A DNA stretch of 16,560 bases, taken from positions 1 through 16,560 of the forward strand of contig JAZQWG010000008.1 of assembly GCA_045632265.1 (NCBI GenBank). The letters are read 5' to 3'. This document shows, piece after piece, positions 7,611-15,662 of this stretch. How positions within the stretch are numbered: the stretch's first letter is position 1; each line of letters starts with the position of its first letter. Source of the stretch: Scatosoma sp045632265 (GTDB lineage: Bacteria > Bacillota > Clostridia > Christensenellales > Borkfalkiaceae). The notes under the pieces are model-generated. The model did not search any database and was not told the DNA's origin. It saw only the letters and a program-made list of their open reading frames with translations. A program made the position numbers and the translations under genes.

Positions 7611-8802
7611 TTTCGTCCCCTTTTAATTGATTTTTGCAACGATAGCAAAGTTGTACGTATTTCAAGGCGTTAAATCTTGCTTCGCCTTTCAACTGATACA
7701 CTTTTCCACCGAAATACAAGTTGAGTTTATTTCTACCCAAAACGGATGCTACGGACACGTCCGCGAAGGGCATTTTCATAACTTCGCCGTTCATTTCAAT
7801 TTCCACTCTATCGCCAAAAAGCAACACGTTTGCATTTTCAGCGATGAGCTTCTTGTTTTTGTACAGCACCACTTCGGACAAGCGGGCTTGGTCACGATAC
7901 AACGGCGTTTCGTTGAGGCTTAATACGTCCAAAGCGTTGATATAATCGCTTTGCGCATCGTACCAGTCGGCATAAAAACGGAAAGGGAACTCGTTATTTA
8001 CGCCTTGCAACGTCTTATCGGGCATATAGCGTACTTGCTTACCACACTTTTTACAAGTGATAACATCCTTATCACTTTCAAAGGTGGAAAGTCCGCAATC
8101 GGGACAGTAATACGCTGCTCTTTCCAAGTATTGCGCCAACTGCTTATGGCGGAATTCTCCATCGAGCGTAGCCTCGTCAACGTACAATTCTTTTTCAATC
8201 AGCGCAAACAATTCTTCATCGGAAAGCGCTTGATATTCTTCATATTCCATCGTCTTGGAAACGTAGCAATGCATTTTACCTTTACGCGTACAATCACTCC
8301 AGCGGGGTTGCACGCCAAAGCCGCCTTCGATACGGAAGAACGCAAGCGGCATTTTCAATGCTCTTATAAACGCAACGATGGCGTCTTTCATGTACCCCGT
8401 TCTGCCGCTAAAGGTGCGGTTGCCTTCGGGGGATAACGCTATCGTGCCGCCTTCCTTTTTTACTCGCATACAAGTGAGCACGGCACGGGCGTCGGTTGCT
8501 TGTTTCTTAATGGGAATAGGCGCAAATGCCCAACGCAATAACTTGGACACCCAACCGTTGGAGAACAAGTCTTCGCTCGCTATGTAATACACGTGTTTTC
8601 TGCAAGCCAAGCTTACAAAAAATTGATCGAACGCAGTTTGGTGATTGAACAAAATCAAATACGGTCTATTCTTTTGCTCCTCAAACATGTCGATTTGCGC
8701 ATGGTACTTGCGATACGTCAACCATTTCAAAGGTAAATATACAAGGTTTCTAATCGCTTGATGACGACGGCGAACCCAGTTTTTCTTTTTCGTTTTTGCC
8801 AT
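7588..8802 (-). CDS. 1-acyl-glycerol-3-phosphate acyltransferase-like protein fused to a zinc ribbon and C-terminal domain
   Basis: A 404-residue protein. Residues about 45-210 form a PlsC-type acyltransferase domain with the HX4D motif H54-QTAF-D59 and a PEGNR block (125-129) in place of the usual EGTR. Residues 233-253 form a zinc ribbon with cysteine pairs at C233/C236 and C250/C253. The remaining 150 residues form a beta-rich domain (VLLFGDRVEIEMNGEVMKM and VYQLKG) that could be PH-like. Plain PlsC proteins are about 200-250 residues, so this is an extended type. No clear transmembrane helix is visible; the N-terminus is very basic (KTKKKNWVRRRH) and may bind membrane lipid. The start at 8802 lacks a good Shine-Dalgarno sequence. 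It is the first gene of an operon with the GltS-like permease. The acyl substrate is unknown. Confidence 0.82.
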   Translation of the reverse strand: MAKTKKKNWVRRRHQAIRNLVYLPLKWLTYRKYHAQIDMFEEQKNRPYLILFNHQTAFDQFFVSLACRKHVYYIASEDLFSNGWVSKLLRWAFAPIPIKKQATDARAVLTCMRVKKEGGTIALSPEGNRTFSGRTGYMKDAIVAFIRALKMPLAFFRIEGGFGVQPRWSDCTRKGKMHCYVSKTMEYEEYQALSDEELFALIEKELYVDEATLDGEFRHKQLAQYLERAAYYCPDCGLSTFESDKDVITCKKCGKQVRYMPDKTLQGVNNEFPFRFYADWYDAQSDYINALDVLSLNETPLYRDQARLSEVVLYKNKKLIAENANVLLFGDRVEIEMNGEVMKMPFADVSVASVLGRNKLNLYFGGKVYQLKGEARFNALKYVQLCYRCKNQLKGDENGKFLGL

Positions 8803-8839
8803 AAATATAAACCACTATCGTTTAATTTTACTTTACAAT

Positions 8840-8868
8840 ATTATACCACTTTCTTTTCAAAAGCGCAA
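8840..8868 (-). promoter_or_regulatory. Probable promoter of the acyltransferase-permease operon
   Basis: On the minus strand, TTGCGC (8863-8868) and TATAAT (8840-8845) are 17 bp apart. The -10 matches consensus fully and the -35 partly. The predicted leader is about 30 nt. The divergent region to the glucosidase start (8869-8956) is A/T-rich, and I could not identify a confident promoter for the glucosidase in it. Confidence 0.65.
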
Positions 8869-8956
8869 AGAAATTTTCGTAAATTCATAAAATTTTCACA
8901 AAAATGACATTTTTTTAGGGTAAAAAGGGCAAAATAATGGCGTAAAAGGAGAAAAT

Positions 8957-10558
8957 ATGACAAAAAAGGGAGAAATTTTTTTGGATTTGGTCGTCTATCA
9001 AATTTACCCGCGTAGTTTTTACGATTTTAACGGCGACGGTATCGGGGATTTGCAAGGGATAAAAAGCAAGCTTTTTCACCTACAAGATTTGGGCGTAAAC
9101 ACCGTTTGGATTTGCCCGTGTTATCCTTCCCCTAACGCCGACAACGGATACGATATTTCTTCCTATACGGACATTCATCCACAGTTTGGAAGTATGCTTG
9201 ACTGGGAAAATTTGGCAAGCGCATTACACGAAAAAAACATGAAAATCATCATGGATTTCGTTGGCAATCACACGTCGGACGAGCATTTTTTCTTCCAAAA
9301 TGGAAGAAAGGACAAACTTAACCCCTATCACGATTATTATATTTGGCGCAAAAAGCCCAACGCTTGGAAATCAGTTTTTGGCGGTAGCGCTTGGGAATTT
9401 AACCCTTACACACAAGAATATTATTTGCACTCGTTTGATAAAAAGCAGCCCGATTTGAACTGGGAAAATAGGCAAGTGCGCAAGAAAATGCAAGGCGTGA
9501 TTGATTTTTGGATAGGCAAGGGCGTGGACGGGTTTCGCTGCGACGTGCTTGATTTTATCGCTAAAGATTTTGCCCAAAACAAGCAATTTGGGGCGGACAG
9601 CCTACCCAAGTATATCAAAGAACTTTTTGGGCGAAAGCATACTCGTCATCTTTTTACGGTGGGCGAGTGCCAAGCGGACGAGCGTTCTATTTGCGACATT
9701 TGCGGCATGGAAAACGGGAAACTGTCCACTATTTTTCAATTCGACCATCTTCGCATTGCGGGCGAAAACAAATTTCGCCACAAAGCCTTTTCCTTCGACA
9801 AATTGAAAAAGACGATTGTGCGTTGGCAAAATTTTGCGCAAGAGCATAATCTTATTTTGGCTCTTTTTACCGACAATCACGATTACCCCTATTTCATTTC
9901 CCGTTTTGGCGACGAGAAACAACGATATTTTTGCGCCACTTTCTTTGCTGCAATGATTTTCCTTTTGCGGGGAATCCCCTTTATCTATCAAACGCAAGAA
10001 TACGGCGCAATAAACCCTTATTACGAGGATATTTCTCACTTCAACGACGTGGAAAGCATACGCCGTTTTCAATCGCTTATCCGCCGAAAAAAGGACGATG
10101 CCATAGAAGAAATCAACGTGGGCAGTCGGGACAACGTTCGCCGTCCGTTTGCGTGGAATAGCGACGAAAAAACGAGCTTTGGTTTTTCTAAAAATACGCC
10201 GTGGATAACCGTGCACAGCAAAGGCAAAGAAATCAATTTGGAAAGGGATAAAAATTCACCTTTTTCCGTCTTTTATTTTTATCGAAAATTGCTTGCTATC
10301 CGCAAACAAAACCCTTGTCTTAAATACGGAAAATTCGTGGACAAAACACAAGAAAAAAACGCGTTCGTTTACGAACGCGTTTACAAGGGGCAAAAAGCCG
10401 TTGTGATTTGCAATTTTGATAAGGTGCAAAACATCACCTTTCCATACGATTTAGACGGCAAGTTTTCCCTTCTTTTAAGCAATTATAAAAGCCGTGAAAA
10501 AAAGCCGTTTGCACGGCTTTTTCAACCGTATGAAACGGCGGTGTTTTTACAAAATTAA
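8957..10558 (+). CDS. GH13 alpha-glucosidase, oligo-1,6-glucosidase-like
   Basis: A 533-residue cytoplasmic glycoside hydrolase without a signal peptide. The barrel motifs are DFVGNH (100-105), GFRCDV (192-197; nucleophile D196), TVGEC (234-238; acid/base E237) and FTDNHD (304-309; transition-state D309). A calcium-site-like DFNGDGIGD lies at 23-31, and QPDLNWEN (164-171) is typical of oligo-1,6-glucosidases. Valine follows the nucleophile (V197), which in characterised relatives goes with alpha-1,6 preference. The usual NHDQPR is NHDYPY here, an unusual change beside the active site. The start follows AAAAGGAG (8944-8951) with a 5-nt gap. The stop overlaps the stop of the convergent pseudouridine synthase gene by 4 nt. 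Likely role: release of glucose from imported isomalto-oligosaccharides; trehalose-6-phosphate or sucrose hydrolysis are alternatives. Confidence 0.9.
   Translation: MTKKGEIFLDLVVYQIYPRSFYDFNGDGIGDLQGIKSKLFHLQDLGVNTVWICPCYPSPNADNGYDISSYTDIHPQFGSMLDWENLASALHEKNMKIIMDFVGNHTSDEHFFFQNGRKDKLNPYHDYYIWRKKPNAWKSVFGGSAWEFNPYTQEYYLHSFDKKQPDLNWENRQVRKKMQGVIDFWIGKGVDGFRCDVLDFIAKDFAQNKQFGADSLPKYIKELFGRKHTRHLFTVGECQADERSICDICGMENGKLSTIFQFDHLRIAGENKFRHKAFSFDKLKKTIVRWQNFAQEHNLILALFTDNHDYPYFISRFGDEKQRYFCATFFAAMIFLLRGIPFIYQTQEYGAINPYYEDISHFNDVESIRRFQSLIRRKKDDAIEEINVGSRDNVRRPFAWNSDEKTSFGFSKNTPWITVHSKGKEINLERDKNSPFSVFYFYRKLLAIRKQNPCLKYGKFVDKTQEKNAFVYERVYKGQKAVVICNFDKVQNITFPYDLDGKFSLLLSNYKSREKKPFARLFQPYETAVFLQN
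10353..10382 (-). terminator. Candidate minus-strand terminator inside the glucosidase gene (distal)
   Basis: An 11-bp perfect stem is formed by AAACGCGTTCG (10357-10367) and CGAACGCGTTT (10372-10382) with a 4-nt loop. Read on the minus strand it is followed by a run of seven T. It lies about 175 nt past the stop of the pseudouridine synthase gene and within glucosidase codons, so it may be a backup terminator. Confidence 0.6.
10497..10522 (-). terminator. Terminator of the RluA-type gene, embedded in the end of the glucosidase gene
   Basis: AAAAAGCCGT (10499-10508) pairs with ACGGCTTTTT (10513-10522) around the loop TTGC. On the minus strand the hairpin lies 33 nt after the pseudouridine synthase stop and ends in seven T, as an intrinsic terminator should. 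On the plus strand it falls 36 nt before the glucosidase stop with only five T. Confidence 0.75.
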
Positions 10559-11373
10559 ACGTCGAATTTAGACGTGAATTGTTTGTCGTTTAGATAGGCT
10601 AAATTGCCCGTAAACACAAAGGACAAGTGCTTGGCGACAAGTTGTTGTCTATTTGCGTTTTTGCTTTTATTAAGCGCCGTTACGCCGTATTTCATATCCC
10701 CGACGATAGGCATACCCACGTGCGCCAAATGCGCGCGAATTTGGTGCGTTTTGCCCGTGTGTAAAGTGATTTCAAGTTTGCTTGTTTCCGCGCGTTTTTC
10801 TATCACTTTATATTCGGTGACAATCTTTTCCGATCCGTTTACTTGCGTATCGTATATCTTAACGAGCGCCGTCTTTTCGTTCTTTTTTAAGTACGCAACC
10901 ATGATATCCGCTTGCTTGGGCATTGCCCCAAAACAAAGGGCGTGATAGCGTTTTTCCACTCTTTTTTCCTTGAAAGCGGTTAAAAGTTCCCCTTCCGTTT
11001 GGGCGTTTTTCGCAAACGCCATAAGCCCCGCCGTGTTTCTATCCAAGCGGTGTATGAAAAAGCACTCGCCACTAAATTTGCGAGAAAGGTCGGCAAAAAC
11101 AGCTTCGCTGTTTACCCCGCTTTCCTTGTCGATAATCAGCACGTTTTCGTCCTCATAAACGAGCGTGTAGGCGGTTTTTTGTTCTTGTTTAGGGGTGAGA
11201 TAGTAGCAAATTTCGTCGCCTTCAACAAGGGCGATATCTTCGCCCGTTTTTTTGCCGTTCACCTTAATTTCCCTATTTTTCAAAAGCGTAGCAAAATAAA
11301 AGGACGCTTGCGCGCAATGCGTGTCGGTGAATTGTTTTAACGTTTGCGATTTGTCGCATACAAGACGTATCAT
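10555..11373 (-). CDS. RluA-family pseudouridine synthase with S4 domain
   Basis: A 272-residue enzyme that isomerises uridine to pseudouridine in RNA, probably 23S rRNA. The N-terminal S4-like RNA-binding region (about 10-60) carries LLKNREIKVNGKKTGEDIALVEGDEI. The catalytic aspartate is D111 in HRLDRNTAGL, and the conserved LHTGKTHQIRAHLAHVGMP block with GDMKYG lies near 204-230. Substitution of TAG for the common TSG is mild. The start at 11373 follows AAGGGGG with a 7-nt gap. It begins 68 bp after the surface protein gene on the same strand, with a hairpin between, so its own promoter or read-through must serve it; I saw no clear promoter. The exact target uridine cannot be read from the sequence. 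Confidence 0.92.
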   Translation of the reverse strand: MIRLVCDKSQTLKQFTDTHCAQASFYFATLLKNREIKVNGKKTGEDIALVEGDEICYYLTPKQEQKTAYTLVYEDENVLIIDKESGVNSEAVFADLSRKFSGECFFIHRLDRNTAGLMAFAKNAQTEGELLTAFKEKRVEKRYHALCFGAMPKQADIMVAYLKKNEKTALVKIYDTQVNGSEKIVTEYKVIEKRAETSKLEITLHTGKTHQIRAHLAHVGMPIVGDMKYGVTALNKSKNANRQQLVAKHLSFVFTGNLAYLNDKQFTSKFDV

Positions 11374-11389
11374 GCGTTTACCCCCTTTT

Positions 11390-11427
11390 TTATGAAAACC
11401 GCCGCCCGTTTTATCGAGCGGCGGTTT
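11390..11427 (-). terminator. Hairpin terminator after the surface protein gene
   Basis: GAGCGGCGGTTT (11416-11427) and AAACCGCCGCCC (11396-11407) form a 12-bp stem with one wobble pair and an 8-nt loop, starting 14 nt past the surface protein stop. On the minus strand it is followed by only four consecutive T, so it may be leaky and allow partial read-through into the pseudouridine synthase gene. Confidence 0.7.
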
Positions 11428-11441
11428 GATTTTGCCGTAGC

Positions 11442-13874
11442 TTATTTATTCTTCTTTTCTTTTTTCGATTTGGAAGCCGTACGTTCTTTCTTTGCCGCAG
11501 CTTTTGCTTCCACTTCGTCCAACGTTTCGTCGGAAGGTTTCACCATCAAAAGGATGATGATCATAATCAACAATACGCCCGCAATCGAGAAGAGAATAAC
11601 CGACGTCTTGTTGTTTGCAAGCCAGTTGGATTCACCTTCGATCGTTGCCGTTTCCGATTCAACGATGATTACTTTGTACGCCGCAGCGTGGATGGACGAA
11701 GGTGCTAAGCCTTCCCAGTAATCTGCGAAGATGATATATTCGCCTTCTTCAACCGTCTTGAACGATTGAGATGCCGAACTCCATTCGTACACGTCGTACT
11801 TTTCAGCACCGTTTACTCTATCGCCCGCTTCGCCAACACGTTCGAATGCGCTTACGATGAGCGCAACTTCCGCATCGGAAGGCTTGTGACCTGCTTCTTC
11901 AGCAAGCAAGCGTGCATACGTTTCAACGTAGAGTTTGAAATAGTTGCCGTTGTCAAGCTTCGTGAAGTCGAGCTTGTCAGCGATGTCTTCATACGTTACC
12001 GACGACAAGTGCGATTTCTTGATTGCATATTTAGCGTCCACTTTTTCGTTGTATGCGGTGAAGCTGTTTACCTTGTAAAGCGCATACGCTTCTTTAAGGT
12101 TGGTTGCACCGACAACTTTCAAATCGCTGAACGAATAGCTGGAATCCTTAATCATCGTGTCCTTACGGCTGCTTGCAGACGTGTAGGACGTTGCCATCTT
12201 CAAACCAAGGTTTTCAATCGTGAACGTGAAATAGGGAATTTCTTCAATATCCCAAACGTTGGAAGAGCTTACTTCTACAAGCTCGCCGTCCAAGTAGTAT
12301 TTCATGGGGTTACCAGCGCTATCCGTAGCAAGTACCTTAAATTCGTAGATACCTTCTTTGGAAACGGGGATTTTCGCCGTGCTGGGCGTTACCGACGTCG
12401 TAGAAGCGGAGCTGGACGTTTCCGTCTTATAGCTGATCGTGAACTTCAAGCCGTTGTAGCTGTTGTTATCAGCAAACAACCAGCTAAGGGAAGGAAGGTT
12501 CAAATAAGAGTTGCTACCTGCATATACGCCCTTCGCTGCTTCTTTCAAGCTTGCGTTGTAAGCGTCCACTTGCGCTTTGCATGCCGTTTCGTCAACGATT
12601 TCGTTTTTCTTGTCCGTATCGTTCAATTGCAATACCGTGTATTTAGGACCGCTATTGTTTTTGTCGATAGGGATATACAATACGCTACTTTCACGAAGCC
12701 CCTTCATATCCATATCCGCAGCCGTAAGCGTCGTAGCCGTGTCAACGTACCAAGCCAAATCGTACGTCATCTTGTTTTCGCCTTGGTGCGCCGTATCGGA
12801 AATTGCGAAATGCACTGCAACGAATTCTTTGCCAAGTTCGTCGAATACGCTCGTTGTCACATCGCCGTTCTTGAATACCGTATGGAAGAAGTTGTGCGAG
12901 GTGAACATCGTTGCCGTGGACGTGGAATAAAGTTTCGTCGCGCCGTCTTTTGCAAATTCGTCTTTGCCTTCTTCAACTACGTCCGTGGGGTTGTATTGAT
13001 AATATTCGATTTGAACGGTGGGCAAGTTGGTCGTTTGCAATACGTCGATTACTTTATAATCGAGCGAGAATGCCGAGCCGAGCAAGAATGCTTCGATGTC
13101 TTCGTTTACAACGAATGCGGGCGCAACCGAGTCTTCGATTTTGCCGTCAGCGTTGATATAGAAGTTTTGACCGTTGATATCGTACATAACGAGCGTGACA
13201 ACTTCGTCACCCGTCAAGTCTTCCGCATCGCCGAAATCAGCCACGAATTCCAAGGGGTGAACTTCGTTCAACGTGTATTCCGCATATTTTGCGCCAACGT
13301 TGGTGAACGTACCTACGTCCACGCCGTTCATCTTTGCGTCCAATTCGCCGTGGGTGCCGTTTGCGATAAGCGACAACGTGATTTTTTGGTTTGCTTCGTA
13401 TGCAACGAAAACTTCCGTGCCGTCGTTTACCTTAACGTTCAAGCCACCCGTAGTAGGGGCAACAACGATTTCGTTGGTCGTCTTTTCGTCTTCGGTTGCC
13501 CAAGCGGACGAGCTTTGCATTTTAATCGTCACCGTTTGGAAGTTCAAGCTATCGAACGCGAACGTTGCGGTGAAGTTTTGCGCTTCGTTAGCGCCCGTGT
13601 ACCAAGCGTATGCAAGGTTGCGTTTCAACCACGTTCTTTCGCCGTCGCCAAGCTTAACTGCCGCAACTTTTTTCGTTGCTTCGCCTTCGGTGATTTCCAC
13701 GCTCGTCAAATCGTCTTTTTGCGTAGCCGAAAAAACCGTGTCAAATGCAACGGAATAAGAATTGGTTTCTTCCGCCGAAGCATTTACCCCGCCGGAAAGT
13801 GCCTTTCCGCCCGCAATGGACGTAGCGGCAACAGCCGCAAGCATCAATGTAATTGCTGTAATTTTTTTCTTCAT
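11442..13874 (-). CDS. Large membrane-anchored surface protein of unknown function
   Basis: An 810-residue protein I do not recognise. Residues 1-34 look like a signal peptide (MKKK, hydrophobic core, cleavage likely after NASA at 34). The ectodomain is rich in Thr, Ser, Asp and Val and seems built of beta domains: a possible jelly-roll-like part (about 40-240), then Ig-like parts starting DSVAPAF (248) and ending near VLATDSAGNP (514-523). A more helical part (about 625-690) follows. A single membrane helix (757-778) precedes a 32-residue tail ending KSKKEKKNK, placing the C-terminus in the cytoplasm. There is no LPXTG sortase motif. C432 is the only cysteine. The start at 13874 fits the signal peptide, though GAGG (13887-13890) is 12 nt away. 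It has its own promoter and terminator. Adhesion, glycan binding or sensing are guesses. Confidence 0.85.
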   Translation of the reverse strand: MKKKITAITLMLAAVAATSIAGGKALSGGVNASAEETNSYSVAFDTVFSATQKDDLTSVEITEGEATKKVAAVKLGDGERTWLKRNLAYAWYTGANEAQNFTATFAFDSLNFQTVTIKMQSSSAWATEDEKTTNEIVVAPTTGGLNVKVNDGTEVFVAYEANQKITLSLIANGTHGELDAKMNGVDVGTFTNVGAKYAEYTLNEVHPLEFVADFGDAEDLTGDEVVTLVMYDINGQNFYINADGKIEDSVAPAFVVNEDIEAFLLGSAFSLDYKVIDVLQTTNLPTVQIEYYQYNPTDVVEEGKDEFAKDGATKLYSTSTATMFTSHNFFHTVFKNGDVTTSVFDELGKEFVAVHFAISDTAHQGENKMTYDLAWYVDTATTLTAADMDMKGLRESSVLYIPIDKNNSGPKYTVLQLNDTDKKNEIVDETACKAQVDAYNASLKEAAKGVYAGSNSYLNLPSLSWLFADNNSYNGLKFTISYKTETSSSASTTSVTPSTAKIPVSKEGIYEFKVLATDSAGNPMKYYLDGELVEVSSSNVWDIEEIPYFTFTIENLGLKMATSYTSASSRKDTMIKDSSYSFSDLKVVGATNLKEAYALYKVNSFTAYNEKVDAKYAIKKSHLSSVTYEDIADKLDFTKLDNGNYFKLYVETYARLLAEEAGHKPSDAEVALIVSAFERVGEAGDRVNGAEKYDVYEWSSASQSFKTVEEGEYIIFADYWEGLAPSSIHAAAYKVIIVESETATIEGESNWLANNKTSVILFSIAGVLLIMIIILLMVKPSDETLDEVEAKAAAKKERTASKSKKEKKNK

Positions 13875-13932
13875 AATGAAAACGTGCCTCTTTTTTGTAG
13901 ACTTTCGCTTTTATACTTTATCGTACCTATCT

Positions 13933-13961
13933 ATTTTACACGGAAACGGGATTTTTGTCAA
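13933..13961 (-). promoter_or_regulatory. Sigma-A promoter of the surface protein gene
   Basis: On the minus strand, TTGACA (13956-13961) and TAAAAT (13933-13938) are 17 bp apart, with a perfect -35. The predicted start near 13926 gives a leader of about 50 nt. No good terminator precedes it: the A/T stem TTAAGT/ACTTAA at 14000-14016 has no proper U-run. Confidence 0.75.
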
Positions 13962-14008
13962 TCGCATTTCAACGTGATTTTGATTGTTTTTGTCCTTTTT
14001 TAAGTTTT

Positions 14009-14734
14009 TTACTTAATTTCCGCAACTTTCGCTACGTCAAACGCTTTCCAAGGCGTTTCGTCAGCGGGTGGACAAGCGATAAAACGCATGCGTTCTTTCG
14101 TGATGGGATGGGAGAAGGAAAGGCAATACGCCCAAAGCGCAAGCTTGCCCTTTTGCGCCAAAGCTCCACCATAGCGCATATCCCCGAATACCGGGTGGGA
14201 AATGCCCGCCATTTGCACGCGGATTTGATGCGTTCTACCCGTGTGCAAACGCACTTCTACAAGCGAATATTTGCCCTTGCTTTCCAAGAGTTTATAATCA
14301 AGTTCCGCATACTTTGCACCCTCTTCACTCGGCGTGCAAATGTACACCAAATTGTTGACGGTATTCTTTCTCAAGTAGTTGGTGAGCGTAGCTCTTTCTT
14401 CTTCGGGAGTACCGCAAAGCACCGCCAAATACTTCTTTTCAAAATCCCCCGTTTGCAATCCGCTCGTAAGGCGAGCAGCTGCTTTGCTCGTCTTTGCGTA
14501 CACCATTACGCCGCCCGTAGGACGATCCAATCTATGCACCAAACCAACGTACACGTTGCCCGGTTTATTGTAGGTGATTTTGACGTATTTTTTTACTTGG
14601 TCGAGCAAGTTATCGTCCTTGCTTTCGTCGGGACAGCAAGCCGTCATTTGCGGCTTCAAAACCACGATAATGTGGTTATCTTCGTACAAAATATTCAATT
14701 CGGGTACGCCCGTTTCTTGTTTATTCGTTTCCAT
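14009..14734 (-). CDS. RluA-family pseudouridine synthase without S4 domain
   Basis: A 241-residue pseudouridine synthase. The catalytic aspartate is D70 in HRLDRPTGGV. The conserved LHTGRTHQIRVQMAG with HPVFGDMRYGG lies near 163-191. It has only a short N-terminal extension and lacks the S4 RNA-binding domain of the other copy in this window, so it probably belongs to a distinct RluA subgroup with a different target. Its ATG lies inside the end of the methyltransferase gene (14-nt overlap, different frame). An in-frame TAA directly upstream excludes a longer start. GGAGG is 14 nt upstream, so initiation probably relies on ribosomes finishing the methyltransferase. The pairing with an rRNA methyltransferase-like gene points to rRNA modification. 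Confidence 0.92.
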   Translation of the reverse strand: METNKQETGVPELNILYEDNHIIVVLKPQMTACCPDESKDDNLLDQVKKYVKITYNKPGNVYVGLVHRLDRPTGGVMVYAKTSKAAARLTSGLQTGDFEKKYLAVLCGTPEEERATLTNYLRKNTVNNLVYICTPSEEGAKYAELDYKLLESKGKYSLVEVRLHTGRTHQIRVQMAGISHPVFGDMRYGGALAQKGKLALWAYCLSFSHPITKERMRFIACPPADETPWKAFDVAKVAEIK

Positions 14735-15593
14735 TGTTTACAAATATTCCTCCTGCGCCGCAAGGAAGGGTGATTCCTTCTTCCGTTGCAATGCCTACTT
14801 CGTAGGCTTCCACTTTGCCTTGGTAGTTTTTCATCGTAAGTTGTAAAATGTTTTTGAGTACCATCGGTTGCAAACCCGTCGTATAGCTGTTGATAAGCAC
14901 GAACAAGGGGTTGTCGGAAAGCACGCCCGTGCAACACTCTACAAACTTAAATAAATCGTTTTCAATCTTCCACATTTCGCCGTTGGGTCCACGTCCGTAA
15001 GAAGGCGGGTCCATGATAATCGCATCGTAGCGATTGCCACGGCGGATTTCCCTTTGCACGAATTTCAAGCAATCGTCAATGATATAGCGAATGCCCGTAT
15101 CAATGCCCGACAAACGAGCGTTTTCGCCCGCGCGTTCCACCATACCTTTCGCAGCATCCACGTGTGTGACTTGCGCGCCCGCCTTGGCACACGCCACCGT
15201 TGCGCCGCCCGTGTATGCGAACAAGTTGAGCACCTTAATCGGTCTGCCTGCGTTTTTGATAAGGCTGGTCATGTATTCCCAGTTCACCGCTTGTTCGGGG
15301 AATAAGCCCGTGTGCTTAAAGCCCATCGGTTTGATTTTGAATTGAAGATCGAGCGTGTCGTAAGAGATGTTCCACTCGTCAGGCATAGGCTTCAAAATCT
15401 TCCAGCCACCGCCCCCCTTTTCGCTGCGCTTGTAAAAAGCGTTGAGTTTGGGATAGGAGAACAAATCGAACTGCATCGGCCAAATCACTTGCGGATCGGG
15501 ACGAAGCAAATATACGTCCTTCCAGCGTTCAAGCTTGTATCCGTCGCCCGTGGCGATAATCGAATAATCCGTCCAGTTTTGCGAAATTTTCAT
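14721..15593 (-). CDS. Class I SAM-dependent rRNA methyltransferase, RlmI-like (COG1092)
   Basis: A 290-residue methyltransferase, probably acting on a cytosine of 23S rRNA by family resemblance. The SAM motif VLNLFAYTGGATVACAKAGA is at 121-140, the acidic ribose ligand is D146 in VDAAKGM, and the catalytic-loop motif MDPPSYGRGP is at 194-203. It lacks the N-terminal PUA domain of full-length RlmI; an N-terminal beta region (about 1-90) takes its place. The longest frame begins at 15674, but that start lies upstream of the predicted transcription start. The ATG at 15593 has AAGGA in CAAAAAGGAACG with a 6-nt gap, so I take 15593. It is the first gene of an operon with the pseudouridine synthase gene. 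Confidence 0.88.
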   Translation of the reverse strand: MKISQNWTDYSIIATGDGYKLERWKDVYLLRPDPQVIWPMQFDLFSYPKLNAFYKRSEKGGGGWKILKPMPDEWNISYDTLDLQFKIKPMGFKHTGLFPEQAVNWEYMTSLIKNAGRPIKVLNLFAYTGGATVACAKAGAQVTHVDAAKGMVERAGENARLSGIDTGIRYIIDDCLKFVQREIRRGNRYDAIIMDPPSYGRGPNGEMWKIENDLFKFVECCTGVLSDNPLFVLINSYTTGLQPMVLKNILQLTMKNYQGKVEAYEVGIATEEGITLPCGAGGIFVNNGNE

Positions 15594-15662
15594 ATACGTT
15601 CCTTTTTGTGTCAAACGCACGCATGCGCGTAAAAACACATAATACGACATTATAACAAGTAT

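Noticed and set aside
11766..14003. A 745-codon open frame on the plus strand, antisense to the surface protein gene.
   Set aside because: It is a shadow of codon bias on the other strand: the product is rich in Arg, Cys, Phe and Val with no domain-like pattern, its start has no ribosome binding site, and the opposite frame has a clear signal peptide, membrane helix, promoter and terminator.
14000..14016. TTAAGT/ACTTAA hairpin at the end of the second pseudouridine synthase gene, considered as a terminator.
   Set aside because: It has only six A/T-rich pairs and no U-run in the direction of transcription, and it overlaps the stop codon.
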